A stretch of DNA of 64,000 nt from Hyposmocoma kahamanoa (GCF_003589595.1 NW_020653200.1:859626-923625); one strand, 5' to 3'. Positions 1 through 13,699 are shown, numbered from the stretch's first letter. Made by a program: numbers and translations. The notes: a model not told the origin generated them from the sequence alone.

Positions 1-3000
1 CGAACTTCGCCATTTTATTGCTGGCTGTTTACACTGGCTTAGGTTTTCTGGAATAATAATAAAATCATGATTGTGGAATGTGCATATTGCTTTGATGTAA
101 ACGGGAGTTAATCTGAACGAGAAAGTGCAATTTGTTTGTATTTTCAAAATTATTTATTACAAATTAATACTTGCAGGTATAAAGTACACTAATGTAGTAT
201 ATAACATTGATATAAGTCTGAATTGGTGCTAATTTAAAAATAAAAAAGGAATTGTTAAAAGTAACTCACACTATTATTAACACCTTTGATAACGTATATT
301 TTTTTAAATCTTCATAATGCAATGTTACCAGCAACGACTTGCCTGTAATTAAAATACAAATAATTGTCCTTTAAGAATATAAAATAAGATTTTATTAGAA
401 AAGTAACTCTCGACTCAGTGTTCGTGTTTCAAAACTAATTTGTTACAGATAAAAAATATTTGGTGGTTCAGTGTATGAAAAGTTATGTTAAAGGTGATGA
501 AAGATAGTAAAACAAGAACAAACCTAAAATATAGCAATTATTTTAAACGTATTAATTTAGTTTCAAAATCATGCAGAAATAATGTTACAAGTGATGAAAT
601 TCATTATTGATTTTATGTTTTTTTTTATTTTTACAATTCCGTTGCATTTTATGGCATAGCAACGGAATTTTTTTAGCATTTATAAATTATTGCAAGTGTC
701 ACCGCCTTTAGATATGCACAAGTTAAATAGTTTGGCTAAGGCTTTCCTACTGTTTGATTTATGACAAAGATATTTGTAATTTCATATCAATGTGTTGGTA
801 TAGTAGATTATGAATTTTCAATTACCACACGTAATTATTTTCATAATTTACTTGAATATTTTAATGTAAGCTACGATTGTTTACGCAAAATTAAATATAA
901 ATTTTATTAAATATAAAAATATATATAAATATAGAACATTGTAGAAGATTATAATAAAAAAACGAAACTATTTTATATAATGTTAACGTCTGTACGTTAT
1001 GTGCATGTTAATTATGTATATATTTTATGTAAGATTACATACATACCTTAGCCAAGCTATCTAAGGGTTGTTAGACTTTTGTGAGAACCCTTCAGCAATG
1101 TCTTGTCTTCTGAAGTGTGATCATACCCCTAATAATTTCACCAATGCTGTGCGCCGATAGTGCCTATTTTGCAATGGCAGCTCTTTGAATTGAAAAAATA
1201 CGCAACATTGATGCAGCTGTCGCTTCGTGCTTGCAAGGTCCACGTTGCTCAATACCTATGATAGCGAATTAATTTATTTTACTAATATAGAAATACCTAT
1301 TTATTGAGGATTAATCATGAAGTGGCAATCCACCCCTTTCTACAAAAGCGTTATTGGCTTTCGTTACTTCGGAGAAGAAAGGGCGTACAGATATAATAAA
1401 CTTTTAACGTAGGGAAAGTTTTCAAACCACGAATTTATATTTTGTAGTACCAATGACTGAATTTTCGAACAATGGCGAATTCCCATATAAATTTTTGTTG
1501 ACATTTGAATGCGCCAGTTTATGAAAAATGTAGAGTTTGAATTCTTTAACTGATTTGGTTTCGGGTTTGCTACTCTGAGAAGTTTGGAATTATAGATATT
1601 CCAGTTTGAAGTTTTGGAGGCTATATTTTACATAATTGAATATAATATACACGGTGTATTATTATGTCAATATAAACTATAATAATAATATAATAAAATA
1701 ACTAATATAAAATATTTCGGGCTTAGACCTTTAGCATAATTTGAAAAAATGTAATGAATTTTATTTTATTCAATCTAGTGACTATGACATTTGAAGACGC
1801 CAAAGAATTCTTTTAACAATAATTTCGTCATTGTTCGTTATTAGCTAATGTCAGTCATTGGTAACGTCATTGGTTTCAATTTTCATTGTCTTTCTGTCTC
1901 AAAGTATTTCTATTCGCCAAAAAACGGCTTGTTTACGTAAATACAGTACTAAAACTAACCGTGGCTGCTGCGTGGATACGCAGCGATATTTTTTGAGCTC
2001 CTGACGGAGAACGGCCCGTCCATGTCCCGGGCATGACCCTGATGTGTGTGAATAGTCCTTTAAACATTGTGGTTTTTTTGTACGCCTTTTTTTCTACGAA
2101 ATGTTGAAAAACGTGAAATAACTATTAGCTGATTACCGCAGCTTCAGTACATGCATAACTACTCAGTTAAATAATTACGGATAAATTGGACGTGGTTCAG
2201 CAAAAAGGATCCAATCTGCAAAATTAGCAAGAAATGGGTTTTATGTACCAAACGGTTCCTAAAGTGTAACCTCTTCGATCAGTTTAAATATCCAACATAT
2301 AAACATAAATAAATATCTCTGGAGTTACATGACATTATAAGTTTTGAAAATAAAACGATAGTGAGAAACACTTTTAAACTTCAAGCTGCCATATCTCGAA
2401 AGTGACAGGATGTGCATTAGATCCTTCTTGTTTAACTACGTCCAATTATGTATCTCAGACAAAAATGATATAAAACCAACGATTGGTTATAAATATCCAA
2501 TGTTTTTTCCTGGCAATCGTGCAGTGTCCGCATTAAGCTCATTTGCTGACTCAGAATTGTTTAAGGAAGGAAGTGTTTAGTTACCATGCAAATTACCGCG
2601 TTGGTTTAATACTTATTTGTGGCATGAAAAGGTTACTTCAATAGTACGAAGTTAGCATATCCAGAAGGTACACACGCAGAAATTCTACTTCGTACGTCTC
2701 AAATGGTTACGTACTGCAGCAGTCAAATCCATAGGGACGTATTGTGGTAGCTATTGTATAAAAATTAGTGTTTATAAAAAAAGCGTGTGTTTCAAAGATT
2801 GTGAATAATCTCCGCCAATATACAAACAAATGTTGAAAGCTTCTATGCTTTAACAAGGTAATACATCAAAATTTTACGTTTTATTTGAGGCCAAAATAAA
2901 CAGTTTAGACCGTAATTGACATGCATCTATTAAACGAAATAGAAATTATAATTAACTTTTAAAGTAGTCAGAAAAATAACGAATTCGAAATAGGATTTGT

Positions 3001-4834
3001 CGATCGACCGTATTGGAAGTCCTCATAATGTTTTATTTCATTTCTATAGTATTTGCTACTGCGATGAAAACAACTTAACGTAACAACGATAAATATTAAA
3101 AACGATCTATTCGTTATCTTTTATATAGATTTGTTGATTAAATAGAATTTAAAAAAATTGTTAAAACATTAATGTTATGTTACAATGTATAGAATTTGAA
3201 AGACTGTTATATTATAAAATTAAATACGTAGTAAAAGGAAACTAATAAATTAACAAACAATTTAAATAAATAAGGGTGACTTAAATTGGTGAAATTGGAT
3301 CTACGTAGTAATGCCCAAAAATTGTTGTAGCGTTTCAACATTCTATGCTTACGCAAATTAAGCTAGGTGAACTAGGCCACGAAAATTCCGTGTCTGGCAC
3401 CTACCTTGCCTGTACAACTTGGTCCTCTTTTCTATTTCTCGTTAGGCACGTTAGATATTTATTTAACATAAACGACCTCGTGAACCAAGGGTTTCTGTCC
3501 AAGTTAAAAGAAATCGCGAGTAACGTAGGACCTTGCAACACCAAGCCGTAGCAAACTTCTTCCCGTTCTTCACAACGTAGACATAACCGCTCACTTTACA
3601 CGCACAATATACTTTAGTGTTAAAGACATACATGATATTTTAATATCAATTTATGACATTCCGAAACTATAATAGATACTTAGTTGTATTTGCTAGTATT
3701 AGTTAGCTTCTTTTATACTGTACAAATGATTCGAATATACTCTGTAGCTTTACCAATATATCTTGTTTACAATTTAATTTGGCTGTTTTATTTTTACATA
3801 GTTGTTATGCACCAAATGGATATCCATCTTAAGAAACGTGTATTAATAAAGCTTCATGTAATTGGAAAAATAATGAAATATATATATTTGTATATATTAT
3901 ATATATTAAATGCTAAAATTGTTTTATTTAATGCGCCTGGTTGGTATTGTTGCTGCTGTCACGTTAAGCGACGACTGGCCAAACTTGACTTTGTCAGGGC
4001 TGCGGCCTGCTAGTTGAACGAACCAGTTTACGTCGAGTTCCCACGCTACACTGATATCACACACGCACAGCGGTTTGATAAATAATGCTCCCATAAATCA
4101 TCTTCATAACACTTGAATGAATTCTGCTTGAAACGCTGTAGGACAAGGAAGAAATCAGTCCGTTAAATGATTGGACGATCTTACAGATTAGGTCTTGAAT
4201 GTCTTTGGATACGTTGTTGGAAAACATCACAACACAACACATGTCACTGCCTTTATACAATAACGCAGTATAGCAGAGTACTGCGATGTCGTCCGCTAAC
4301 TAAAACCTTAGAGGATGGAAAAAAGACAAAAAAGCTTCTACTAAGTGACAAAATATTTTTTGACTTATAAAAATCCATAACCCAGTTTTAGAATATTGAA
4401 ATTTTTTAAAGATATTTCAGCTTTGCATCGTTAGATAAGTTCCGATGAGTCGAATACGTTAACTGAATTTAACTGTTCCTAAATAAGTCAATGTTCCTAA
4501 AAGAGAATTTTGTGCTCTATCTTTTGCTATTTGAAATGGATATTTGACCATTTTTCACTTAGCCACGTTTTAGTTAGTGGACGGCAGTACTATGTTGAAC
4601 TAAGCGTGCATCGACGAACAGAGCAAGCGAAAATTTATCGTAAATAAAAAACCCATTTTCTTCCGTCAATAAATTTTATATGAGCAAGAATAAAGCATCG
4701 TTATTCATCTCGTCGCTGTATGCTTAGTTCTAAATCGTAGTATTGCACAAATATTGTATAAAAGCAGCGATATATGATTTTCTACACGATGTTTCTTAAG
4801 GTGGACATAATGTACCAAAATAAATATTTCTCAA

Positions 4835-4871
4835 TGATTTGCGCAAATGCAAGATGCATTTGAGCAAATCA
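4835..4871. repeat. Hairpin, 17-bp stem with three-base loop
   Basis: The arm at 4835-4851 pairs with 4855-4871 with a single mismatch; the loop is the three bases 4852-4854. Both arms carry ATTTG and AAATGCA segments. The stem is too short for an animal microRNA precursor. It may be a small foldback remnant or a protein-binding palindrome. Confidence 0.7.
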
Positions 4872-5221
4872 ATTGGTAAGTCTTGTAACTTATGACATCT
4901 GCCTGCTTTTAGCCACTTTTTTAATATTATTTACACGTTTATTTGCAATTGATTTAGAGAATAGAATTGTCCTTTTTCATTTTGCACGTTATGTACATTA
5001 GCTAATTAGTTAATTCCTTAGTACACTACTTATTTTTATCATATTTAAGCAAAGCGAATTTTGTTTAGAAGGTTATGCGAAAATTAAGTGGCATTACCGT
5101 TTTTTTACTTTTAGAAATAAAAAAAAAGGTTAAAACTATAAGTACGCGAGAATTTACATTTGCTTTGTACTTAATTTCTACATTAAGTCAACAAAGAGTC
5201 AACAAAGGCTTCGATATTTCT

Positions 5222-5252
5222 TAATGATCATTATGATATTTAATGATCATTA
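5222..5252. promoter_or_regulatory. Paired 12-bp palindromes TAATGATCATTA
   Basis: The self-complementary sequence TAATGATCATTA occurs at 5222-5233 and again at 5241-5252. TAAT/ATTA half sites are the usual core of homeodomain binding sites. The pair lies about 600 bases upstream of the candidate first exon, so a regulatory role is possible but is inference only. Confidence 0.25.
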
Positions 5253-5854
5253 CTTCTAAACACAATCGTAAGTTTCATTTTTTGTACATCGTCGTAAACT
5301 TTTGGCCAATGTTACTTCTTGTTGCTCTGATCCTATTCCGTTTATACATTTGCTGCGTCTTTGTATACTAACTTACTATATTAAACTTACTATACTATAC
5401 CTACGTAACCTGACCTTGAAACAAAAATAAATTCTATCACATCACTACGAATGCAAACATTTGTCGTTACATTGTGTTGTAGTAGATAAATAAACATTAC
5501 GGAACTCTATATTAAAGATCGACCCGTGCCATGTAGAGGCTGGCGCTGCCCCGCGTGACTGCACGCCACATCCCAATGACAAAATTACTTTTAACATTAA
5601 TAAACCATATTGCTCTAATTTACCTTACTTTCTCCTTTTAATAAAGCCCTGGAAATGTCTCCGTAATGTATAGCAGTTGTTTTTTACCTCGCTCTGACGT
5701 TGGTACACTTTTTTTACCTCGCGACTAACAATTGACAATTAGTGACTTTTTAATTATATAGCTTCGTGTTTCGTCAGGGTGATAATACCAATTCTAGTAA
5801 TTAACTGTAGTATTGTGGTTTCCATTTGATATTCAATGAGATTGTTGATAAGCC

Positions 5855-5911
5855 ATGGATGACGCGGAGCCCCCCAAGGCCAAGCAGTTGACTGAGGAGG
5901 AGATTAGTAGG
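5855..5911 (+). CDS. Candidate first coding exon of a host gene
   Basis: The segment reads MDDAEPPKAKQLTEEEISR and then meets a strong splice donor, AGG|GTGAGT, with the intron starting at 5912 in phase 0. The start is well defined: the context is AAGCCATGGATG, and an in-frame TAA sits at 5849-5851. The codons are GC-richer than the surroundings (GCG GAG CCC CCC AAG GCC AAG CAG), which is unlike the AT-biased noise frames elsewhere. The peptide is acidic and lysine-rich with a TEEE run; I cannot name the family. LTEEEI-like starts occur in EF-hand and many unrelated proteins, so that is not evidence of function. The next exon was not found; it may lie beyond a long intron. No convincing TATA box or initiator was seen. 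Confidence 0.6.
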
Positions 5912-6272
5912 GTGAGTTTGGGCTTTAACTTCGGTACTACAAATACGTATTATATAATTACCTTCTTTTGTTTTGTAGCGCACGTAGACTTTCGTCGTAT
6001 GTGTTTTTCAAAAATTACTTTTTAGATGTAACATTTTCATGACTTGCGAAAACCGGCAGTGGAAAACTAAATAGGGGTGTGTAAATCGTTTATTGTCGTA
6101 GTAGGTTGATTCGTATCGTAAGTTACATGGCTATTAACATATCTATAATATGTACGATAAAGATTAGAGGAATATAGAATTATTCTGCTGCAAATTCTAA
6201 GACTGTTTGATTTCTAAATAAAATCAAAAATTTAAAAAGTAACTTAGACTGAAAGTTTGATGAACATTAATC

Positions 6273-6545
6273 ATGCTTTTTTATGATAACTGGATTGCTC
6301 ACTATGGGACTCATAAGAAAGCTCAACACAAAGGGCAACGGAAAGGTGGAAAAGAAAAGAAGCGAAAGAAGCTCGAAGATTCACTGCGGGATCGAATCAG
6401 TAATGAGGATATTCGCACGGGAAAGGAAGGGCAGAGTAATCGACAAATTGCAAAACTTAAGGGCATTCTTTGGTGGTGGCCTATGTTCAGCAGTGAACAT
6501 CTTTTGGCTGAAATGATGATGATGACTCCTCTAGTTTGTTATTAT
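6273..6545 (+). pseudogene. RTE-type LINE, C-terminal reverse transcriptase remnant with 3' tail
   Basis: Two overlapping frames together preserve the end of an RTE-clade endonuclease/reverse transcriptase. One frame has LTMGLIRKL (compare the family's YGxETWxLTxGLxxKxxxxQRAMERAML). The other has SLRDRISNEDIR followed by QIAKLK, the usual SLRDRIRNExIRxRTxVxDxxxRIAKLKW block. The change of frame between them shows a frameshift, and the following WAGHxxR segment is lost. It then runs into the typical 3' end, GGCCTATGTTCAGCAGTGAAC and GGCTGAAATGATGATGATG. Only the last tenth or so of an element is present, as expected of 5' truncation plus decay. It cannot make an active protein. Confidence 0.8.
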
Positions 6546-8200
6546 TATTGATGCAAATATCGAATAACACTAAAAAATATATAATTCAGTAATAAGCACA
6601 TAGAAAAATTTGTAAGATCTGCCGACTCGCTCGGTAGCTTACTTGGTTACGAGTGGCGGCTCCGACATGGCAAATGCCTGGCTTATCCCCTCAGCAGATG
6701 GAGTAATCGTATTCTAAAATCCTTATACTGATGCAGCGGAATGTTCCGTTCGCAAGTACATTTAGGACTCAATATTATTGCGTTCACTTATCTTTTCGTC
6801 AGTTTTGTTTGAAATTCCAAAAACTTATGTAAGTGCCTTTGAAGTAACAAAAATTTATTAAATTAAATATTCTTATAAAGTTATCTTGCTTATAAAGATG
6901 TAAAAATTTGATAAAAAAATGGTTTTCGTCCATCGATTCTATCCGAAGATTCATATATTAATTATTGAACTGTACATAAAGCTTTTCTGAGCAACTTCAT
7001 CGTACTCCTATTTGTAAACAATACAGAACGGAGTCTACAACGTACGGGACCTTGTCGCGAAGTTCCGACTGAAATAGTGCCCAATGAACCACCTTCCAAT
7101 TTCTTATCTCCTGGTAATGCTAAGGCGAAACATCGCGCTTAATCAATAAGTAAGCGTCGACCACGCCTTTTACGCAACCCACCCTCGTCGCATCACATAC
7201 CGCCCGATCTTCTCCGTTGTTAACAAATTCAATTTTTTAGAATTTTACAATTGTCATTTGCTTTTTGTAAAATTGTCCGTTTCAGTAGGCAAGAGATCAA
7301 GATTTTAAAGGTTCTGTTGAGTCGATAACATATTCCGTTGTTACATAGTGAAAAGTTCATTTGAGTGAACAATCAGAGTTGACGTCGCATTCTTTTAAAA
7401 CACCCGATATATCGAAAAATTTACACCAGGGCATTGTTTGCTTTGCCATCGTCTGTGTTGTCTTAGTCGTTCTCAAATATTTAGTACGTAGTTCGTTACA
7501 ACTGCTAACCACTTTTTTTTACTTCTGACCCAAAGTCCTATGAAGAGGCTATATTTTATAGCTTTCTTTATGTACGTCTATATATTATTAAAGCTAATTA
7601 TATCGCCTTGTTGCGTAGACATTGAAATGAGTTTAGATATTTTGGTTGAGTAAAAAAGGAACGTACCGTTTCGTAGCGAGGGCAATAGGTGTTTCGGTAA
7701 ACAAACATGTTTATTTGAGTATTTATGGCGAACTTAACGGCGAGAAATGTTTACAAAATCTTTGAGGACATTTTCCCGAACCGTTACTCTGCCGTGGTGC
7801 TATTTCCTGTGAGGAATCTCGTGTGTACACACACAAATTCACCAGGAGTTTAATATGAGACATATCTAGAAACTGACCAACTTCAAATTCAAACTAATAA
7901 AAATATGATCTACCCAAAAGCTGACTAAACAAGAAATTGGAACGTCAGAATTAAACCCATTTCGAATTTGGTAAGCTCCGTCTAAAATTAATATTTGTCC
8001 AACACTTAGCCCATCCATCATTAGGTTTTTGCGAATTTATATTAAGATGCCAATGTGGCGAATATTGAAGGCACAAATTTCCCCTCCATCCCTACGCTAC
8101 GATAACCCAAAAAAAAAAAACAAAGTACGCGAGTTTTTTTTAAATTTTAGTGGCCTAACTTTCGGATTTAGCCAATGAAAGGGTTTTGAAAGCAGAATTA
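6546..8200. other. No recognised feature
   Basis: AT-rich sequence with slightly GC-richer patches near 6620-6720 and 7020-7210. No frame, tRNA-like fold or known repeat is recognised. Confidence 0.5.
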
Positions 8201-8205
8201 CAGAT

Positions 8206-8335
8206 TATGAAAGAGGTATATAATATTTGTATGGCCTACATTTATTTCTCTCGTGAGCTTGGGTGTATATTGTGGTTAGTGTCCATGGCACTAGCGACAC
8301 AAGGTTTCCCTAGTGCTGAGTGTGTGCGTGTATGT
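8206..8335 (+). repeat. SINE body fragment
   Basis: Matches the body of the tRNA-headed element at 51105-51300 (shared TATTTGNATGGCCTAC, TTTATTT-TCTCGTGAG, GTGTCCATGGCAC, GGTTTCCCTAGTG). The tRNA-like head is missing here, so this is a 5'-truncated or decayed copy. Confidence 0.65.
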
Positions 8336-8356
8336 GTTATCTATTTGTTTCTTAGA

Positions 8357-8395
8357 CGCATGCGCTTTGATATCGAAACCACGTGTCATGTTTTC
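8357..8395 (+). repeat. Family I fragment (CGCATGCGC ... CCACGTGTCATG)
   Basis: Carries CGCATGCGC followed 15 bases later by CACGTGTCATGTTTTCT, the left edge of family I in the orientation used at 21.8-27 kb. It is cut off by unrelated sequence after 8395. Confidence 0.6.
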
Positions 8396-8399
8396 TACC

Positions 8400-9290
8400 C
8401 TTTACTGAACTAGGACAACATAAGCCAACAGAGGTATCTTACAACTGATACCGCTAAAAAGATCTAGGTCATCCATCTGGTCTAGGCTTTGATGCGCATG
8501 TCAGCCCGGCTTCTCCTTTACTATAAGCCATCTAAATTTGACTCGAAATTTCAACGGTCCTCACGCCGCCGTTTAAGTATTTTTGATATAGGAATGTTGA
8601 TAACAAGAAAAATGTGACCAAAGTGATATATTTTGAAGTAAAGATAATATTTTCTTGTCAATTATTATTTCGTTTTCAGTGATAAATATCGTCATAGTTC
8701 CTGAACTACTGATTTTGGAGTTAATGGCATATTACATTAAATATAGAAGGGCGCTTGGCCACAAACTTATCTCAATGTGACGATATGTATTAAAAGAACA
8801 ATCTGAAGACGAAACAGAATATTACGCGAATGGAATACACGGATAACCATTAACCATAACATAACCATTGAAGGCATTCGACATATTTAGTACGCAAAAT
8901 AGTTCAACATGTGTATTTTTTAACTTTTGTTACCGTTTTTTTGTTGTTTTCTCGCCGTTGATTGCATTTTGATGAAGATTATTATGTGGCTTAACTGTTA
9001 TTCAACATGTTTATAACTTTTAAGTAATTTAAAACATGGCGGTGAAAAACACATACAGAGAGACACACTGAGCCTATGCGATAGTTTTATATGTAGCCCA
9101 TCAGACATGCGCATTGTGACCCTAGTTTTTTCTATATAACTTTAACTTGCCGGATTTTGTCTTGCTGTCTTTCTTTAGTTTATGCAGGAAAGAATTAAAG
9201 TTCATAGCTTTGGCGTTTAAAACTCAATGTTAGGCGTCTCCACTGAAACAAGATTGCGGACTAAAATGAAGAATTTTCATTGTTTTTGTT
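8400..9290. other. No recognised feature
   Basis: No gene, fold or repeat is recognised. Confidence 0.5.
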
Positions 9291-11339
9291 TTGCTCATAC
9301 TTCTAATAGTTCATGGGATCCTGGTACTGTAGCCGACAGAAAACATGACACGTGGTTGTGATAAATATACGCATGCGCCACTTATTAGTCACTTGCGTTA
9401 CAGTGCGGACAAAAAGACACGAATGGAATCAGAAAACATGACACGTCACGTGGTTTTGATACCCCAAAACTAACAATAACTTGGCTATCATTATAATTTC
9501 CTTTATTTTCACAAATGTAAAAATATCCATCCACATCGAGCAAAGGTGGACTTATCTCTAAAAGAGATCTCTTCCAGCCAACCCAAGGCAGTGAGAGCTA
9601 AGGTTATAAGCGGGCAATAGCATGCAAGAGAAAGTGCGGAAGAAATATATTAAAGTACGTAAATAAAACATTAAAAAATACCATTACTTACATAAGTATT
9701 AAAATGAATCATAATAAATAGCACTAATATGTAAATAGTGTAATATATACACATAGGTACACAAATACATAAATAAGTAAACCAATAGAATAGATTGGGA
9801 AATACTTGCATGTAGTGTGATAAAATATGTTCTTGCTAGCATTAGCCAGCAAGTGTCTTCACACTGGTATATATTTCGAAGCATCTCAGTGATTTGTTGA
9901 GTACCATCAAAGGAGCTTGCCTCCATATTACGTAAAAGCATTTTTTTTAAATTTCATATGTCAAATTACACGTGACCTGCAGGTGCGCGGATCGCGTAAT
10001 CATTGTGGATTGTGACTCGTTATATACACAAACTGCGGATTAGATCAAAAGTAGTAAAACCTTTTAGATTTCACAAGATTCTATCATTGAGATTTTTGTG
10101 CTTTTTAATTCTGTTGTTAATATTTTGTCAGTCCAATGAATTAAAATGTGACATGTAAATATTGGTGCGACAAATTAGTGTTGTTTTTTGAATCCGAGAA
10201 TATGCAAATCTAGAAAACTCGCACCAATTTCGGATGCCGCTTATGCACTAAGTCCGATACGAATGTGAGAAAATACGAATATCGCTAAACTCAAACTAGG
10301 ATCTATTTATTTTTTTCCATCTTCTAAGATCTAGGATGAGGATGATCCCTGTGACACTTCCTGGGACGTTTGTCATAGGGATGAGGTACTTGGTACTTGG
10401 TATAACGGGCTGGCAAAGTCGGTATAGATTTTTAGTGTATTTGATTTTTGAAACGAAAGTTCTTTTTGATAGTTTTATTTTTCTGACGTATTCTGAACGC
10501 TGTATACAGTGTTGTGTGTTATATTGAAGACTGTGTATTTTATACACAGCTATAATCCAAATGTAATTTCAATAGATATTTTATCGACACACATATCATA
10601 AACCCTCTATGATGTGTTCAAAAACCGCAAATTATGACCAGCATAAAGACAAACTGTTTTGTTAGAACAAATTTCCTATCTGTGAAATGTTATTATTGCT
10701 TCATAGTAACATCAAATTCGATTTTATTATTACATTGAAATTTCGAACATCTCTGAAAAATCAAAACAATTTGATTCGACCTCATTTCTATCACTGTCAG
10801 TCGAGATGAAGTTTTTTTGGAAATGAAATGTCAATAGCCATAGCAAACAATTTTGACAGAACTCACACGTTACTGGATATCGAACGATCTAAGTTAGAAA
10901 AACAATAAAATAGTCTAAGCGAACGTTTGTCTATGAATTAAATAAAAACTACGATTGTGTGACATGTGTTTTTCCCTCCTCTAAGGACATGTATGAGAAA
11001 AGTTTTTATTTGCCGTCATTTCATACTGAACCCATCATAGAGAGCTTATAATATGTGTATAGATAAAGCAGTGTATGTAACTGAACTTAATTAGGGATTA
11101 AAATACTCTTGTGATGTTTGTATGAAACTCGCCTGTCGGCTCGTTCCATGAACCCTCACTCGTATTTTAATGCCTTTCATTATATAACAGTCACATAAAC
11201 TACTATTAGAAAATAAATAAAAAAAACATTTATCACATCAATAATTTATCGATTCAAAAAAAATAATAACACTGACATGTCAATTCACTGCTTAAGATTG
11301 AAATTCATACTATAAGAACGCTGAATGAAGAAAATATAC

Positions 11340-11396
11340 ACGCACACACTCCCACACACACACACGCGCGCACGCACGCACGCACAACACACACAT
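11340..11396. repeat. CA/CG-rich microsatellite
   Basis: Alternating purine-pyrimidine run of CACA, CGCG and CACGCA units, inside a family I unit. It corresponds in position to the GTGTGTGCGTGTG at 22931-22945 in the opposite array. Confidence 0.85.
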
Positions 11397-12059
11397 AAAC
11401 ACAGTGTACCTGTAACGAATTTGTGATGCAAACTATCTGACATGCGCACTCTGAACTCGGTGTGGACCGAAGAAGAATCTCCATTCTCTATTACGTGCAC
11501 TTCTAATAGATCATGGAATCCTAGTATAATGATCGACAGAAAACATGACACGTGGTGCATAACTACTTGTATAATACTCGTAGCACATGAGTACTCGTGG
11601 TAGCAGCACCAATTACGGTAGAATATAAGTACATACAAAACAATGCGAGAGTCTGAAGCAAATCCGCGTCAATGGATGTATGAAAATCTCCGTACATAAT
11701 AATAATGTAACCAAATAGTTCTAGAATGACATTAGTACGTATTGTGCTGATAATCATTCTTACTATTATATTTATTATTATGATATTTGCAGTATCTCAG
11801 TGATATGTTTAATGCACTTCTTGCCCGTGGACCGCCTGACTGGTTCATCTGGGTGGACCGCGATGGTATCATTATTTGCCACCATTTTACAAGATCTTAT
11901 TTTTAGAGAATATTACCCAAAGTAAATTCATGTTCCAAGACATCAATTACGTCTTACGATAGAAAATGTCACTTGAAATCTGCAGCTGCCCAGATTGCAT
12001 TGAAGGAATTCACCGGTACTTATTGGTTATTGAAAGGTTGTCGTCCTACGATCATTGAT

Positions 12060-12700
12060 AACAGCTTTCGTGTTTTTGAATTTTGTTTGTAATACATATT
12101 TTATTGTAATGAAGTCAATTATTAGCGCCGGGGAACATAATCATGTAGATACTGTATCTACATCTGTAGGCAAGCTATCAGACAGTCGGCACCCAATCTA
12201 TTTTAGACACATTTTCAAACTTAACCACGACGTACTTTTTTTTTACACAATTTCATTCATTTTTGGAAGAAAAAGCAAGAAATATCACCGAGTCCGTTCG
12301 GGATGATCCGGTTTCTTCTGTCCCCGTTTTTGTATGCACCCGATTCTGGTTATTGTGTTTCATCGTATTTACACATAGTTGTTTTAACCTGAATAAGAAC
12401 GAGACAAAACTGTTGCAACAGTGCACCCTGCAAATTTCCGTATTTGTGTGAATTGCTTTATACGGCGGCGAGACACACTAAAATGTATTATGTAACAAGT
12501 CAACACTTTGATCATTGGGTCAAAGGCATAAGGTTACGTTTTCAATAAACCGTCTAATAATTTATCTCTCCAGCCACTTGATAAATTATGTAGTCCTGGT
12601 GATCGTTTTCATAAATACCCCTTCCCTTCGATCTTACCCTTCCTTCCCCTGAATTACCTCTACGGCCTGACTAACTCTGTGTTCGATGGAATAAATAATA
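12060..12700 (+). repeat. Dispersed repeat R2, copy 1
   Basis: The core shares GTTGCAACAGTGCACCCTGC, TTTGTGTGAAT-GCTTTATACGGC, and TAGTCCTGGTGATCGTTTTC followed by ATAAATACCCCTTC with the copies at 17880-18310 and, inverted, 33830-34215. The short open frames here are not conserved as protein between copies, so it is treated as noncoding. Confidence 0.75.
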
Positions 12701-13084
12701 AAATTAATGTTCTAATAGGTCATGAAATCCTTTTTTTGGTTTTTTGTTTCGCTGGCAAATGCATTACGCACACCGCCCAAGTAGCACACTTAGTAGAGCT
12801 ACATACAAAATCTTATGGTTGTCAATAACTGGCTAAGGAAACATAGTTAATAGTTTTTCTTAAATCGCTTTTAAAAGCTACTGGAATACTTAGTATATCT
12901 TATTAATACCACTTTAAGAATACTTAGTCTATCGCTCTATTCCTCGGTCACTTTAGGGTAATTACACTATTAATGCTCTGAAGTTGTTCTGTGCTATCCC
13001 TAAAAATGATCTATACTAAAATTATTTGAGAAATCTTGTTGTTAAAATGGCTCCTAGCTAAACAGCTGCTTATTTGCAATGTTT

Positions 13085-13310
13085 TAAAACTTTTTTTATA
13101 AAGTCAAGTGACGGGTAGTACAAGTCGTCGTGCTGGTGACAAGCGACGCCTGTTCATAACCTTAAAGTTGCAGTGCCACTCAGAGCTGTAAGACGCAAAG
13201 ATCGGAAGGGCTTTGCCATTGCGCCCGTCACCCTGATACAAAGTGGACATGTCCCTTGTGCTTGTAATTTCACCAGCATTGTTACGGATGCGCCATTTGT
13301 GGTGCACACT
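13085..13310 (+). repeat. CAAGTGACGGG repeat (SINE/MITE-like), truncated copy
   Basis: Begins TCAAGTGACGGGTAGTACAAG and keeps the GCAGTGCCACTCAGAGCT and GTCACCCTGA blocks, then diverges before the usual GGAGCTCTAC end. One of seven copies in the window; compare the full copies at 20041-20323 and 54935-55195. Confidence 0.75.
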
Positions 13311-13699
13311 GTCGTATTATAGAATAGGACAATCAAATGGAAGATATTAATGGAAGCATTCTTGTGCACAATTCTATGACTAACACGATACATCTTATAC
13401 TCGTATATTGAAACAAATGGTCACTTTAATTCAACAAATATCGTACTGTAGGATACACAGTGTTTAAAACTGTCTCAGCGATTAAAATAACTTGCCACCG
13501 TTTATGAGAAATCAATTAAGTCGAATATTGGCAGAATGATATGAACCCATGCGCTCGAGACAAGACGAATCCGACTCCGCTTTTTACTACTGTCCTGCTG
13601 CAAACATACTTCTACGTATAAATTGTATGATAACCATACCTACATAGCGTAAATACATTTTGTGATTGCATAAAAATAGTGTTTAAACTTATGCTGAGC

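Larger units (their letters stand above)
1..5520. other. AT-rich stretch without recognised genes
   Basis: No coding region, RNA gene or known repeat is recognised. Open frames such as those at 3345-3551 and 3684-4013 have no family resemblance and AT-driven composition, so they are not called. Local structure is present: a near-perfect hairpin at 4835-4871, an 11-bp tandem duplication (AGTCAACAAAG) at 5186-5207, and two 12-bp palindromes at 5222-5233 and 5241-5252. These are listed separately where they matter. Confidence 0.6.
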
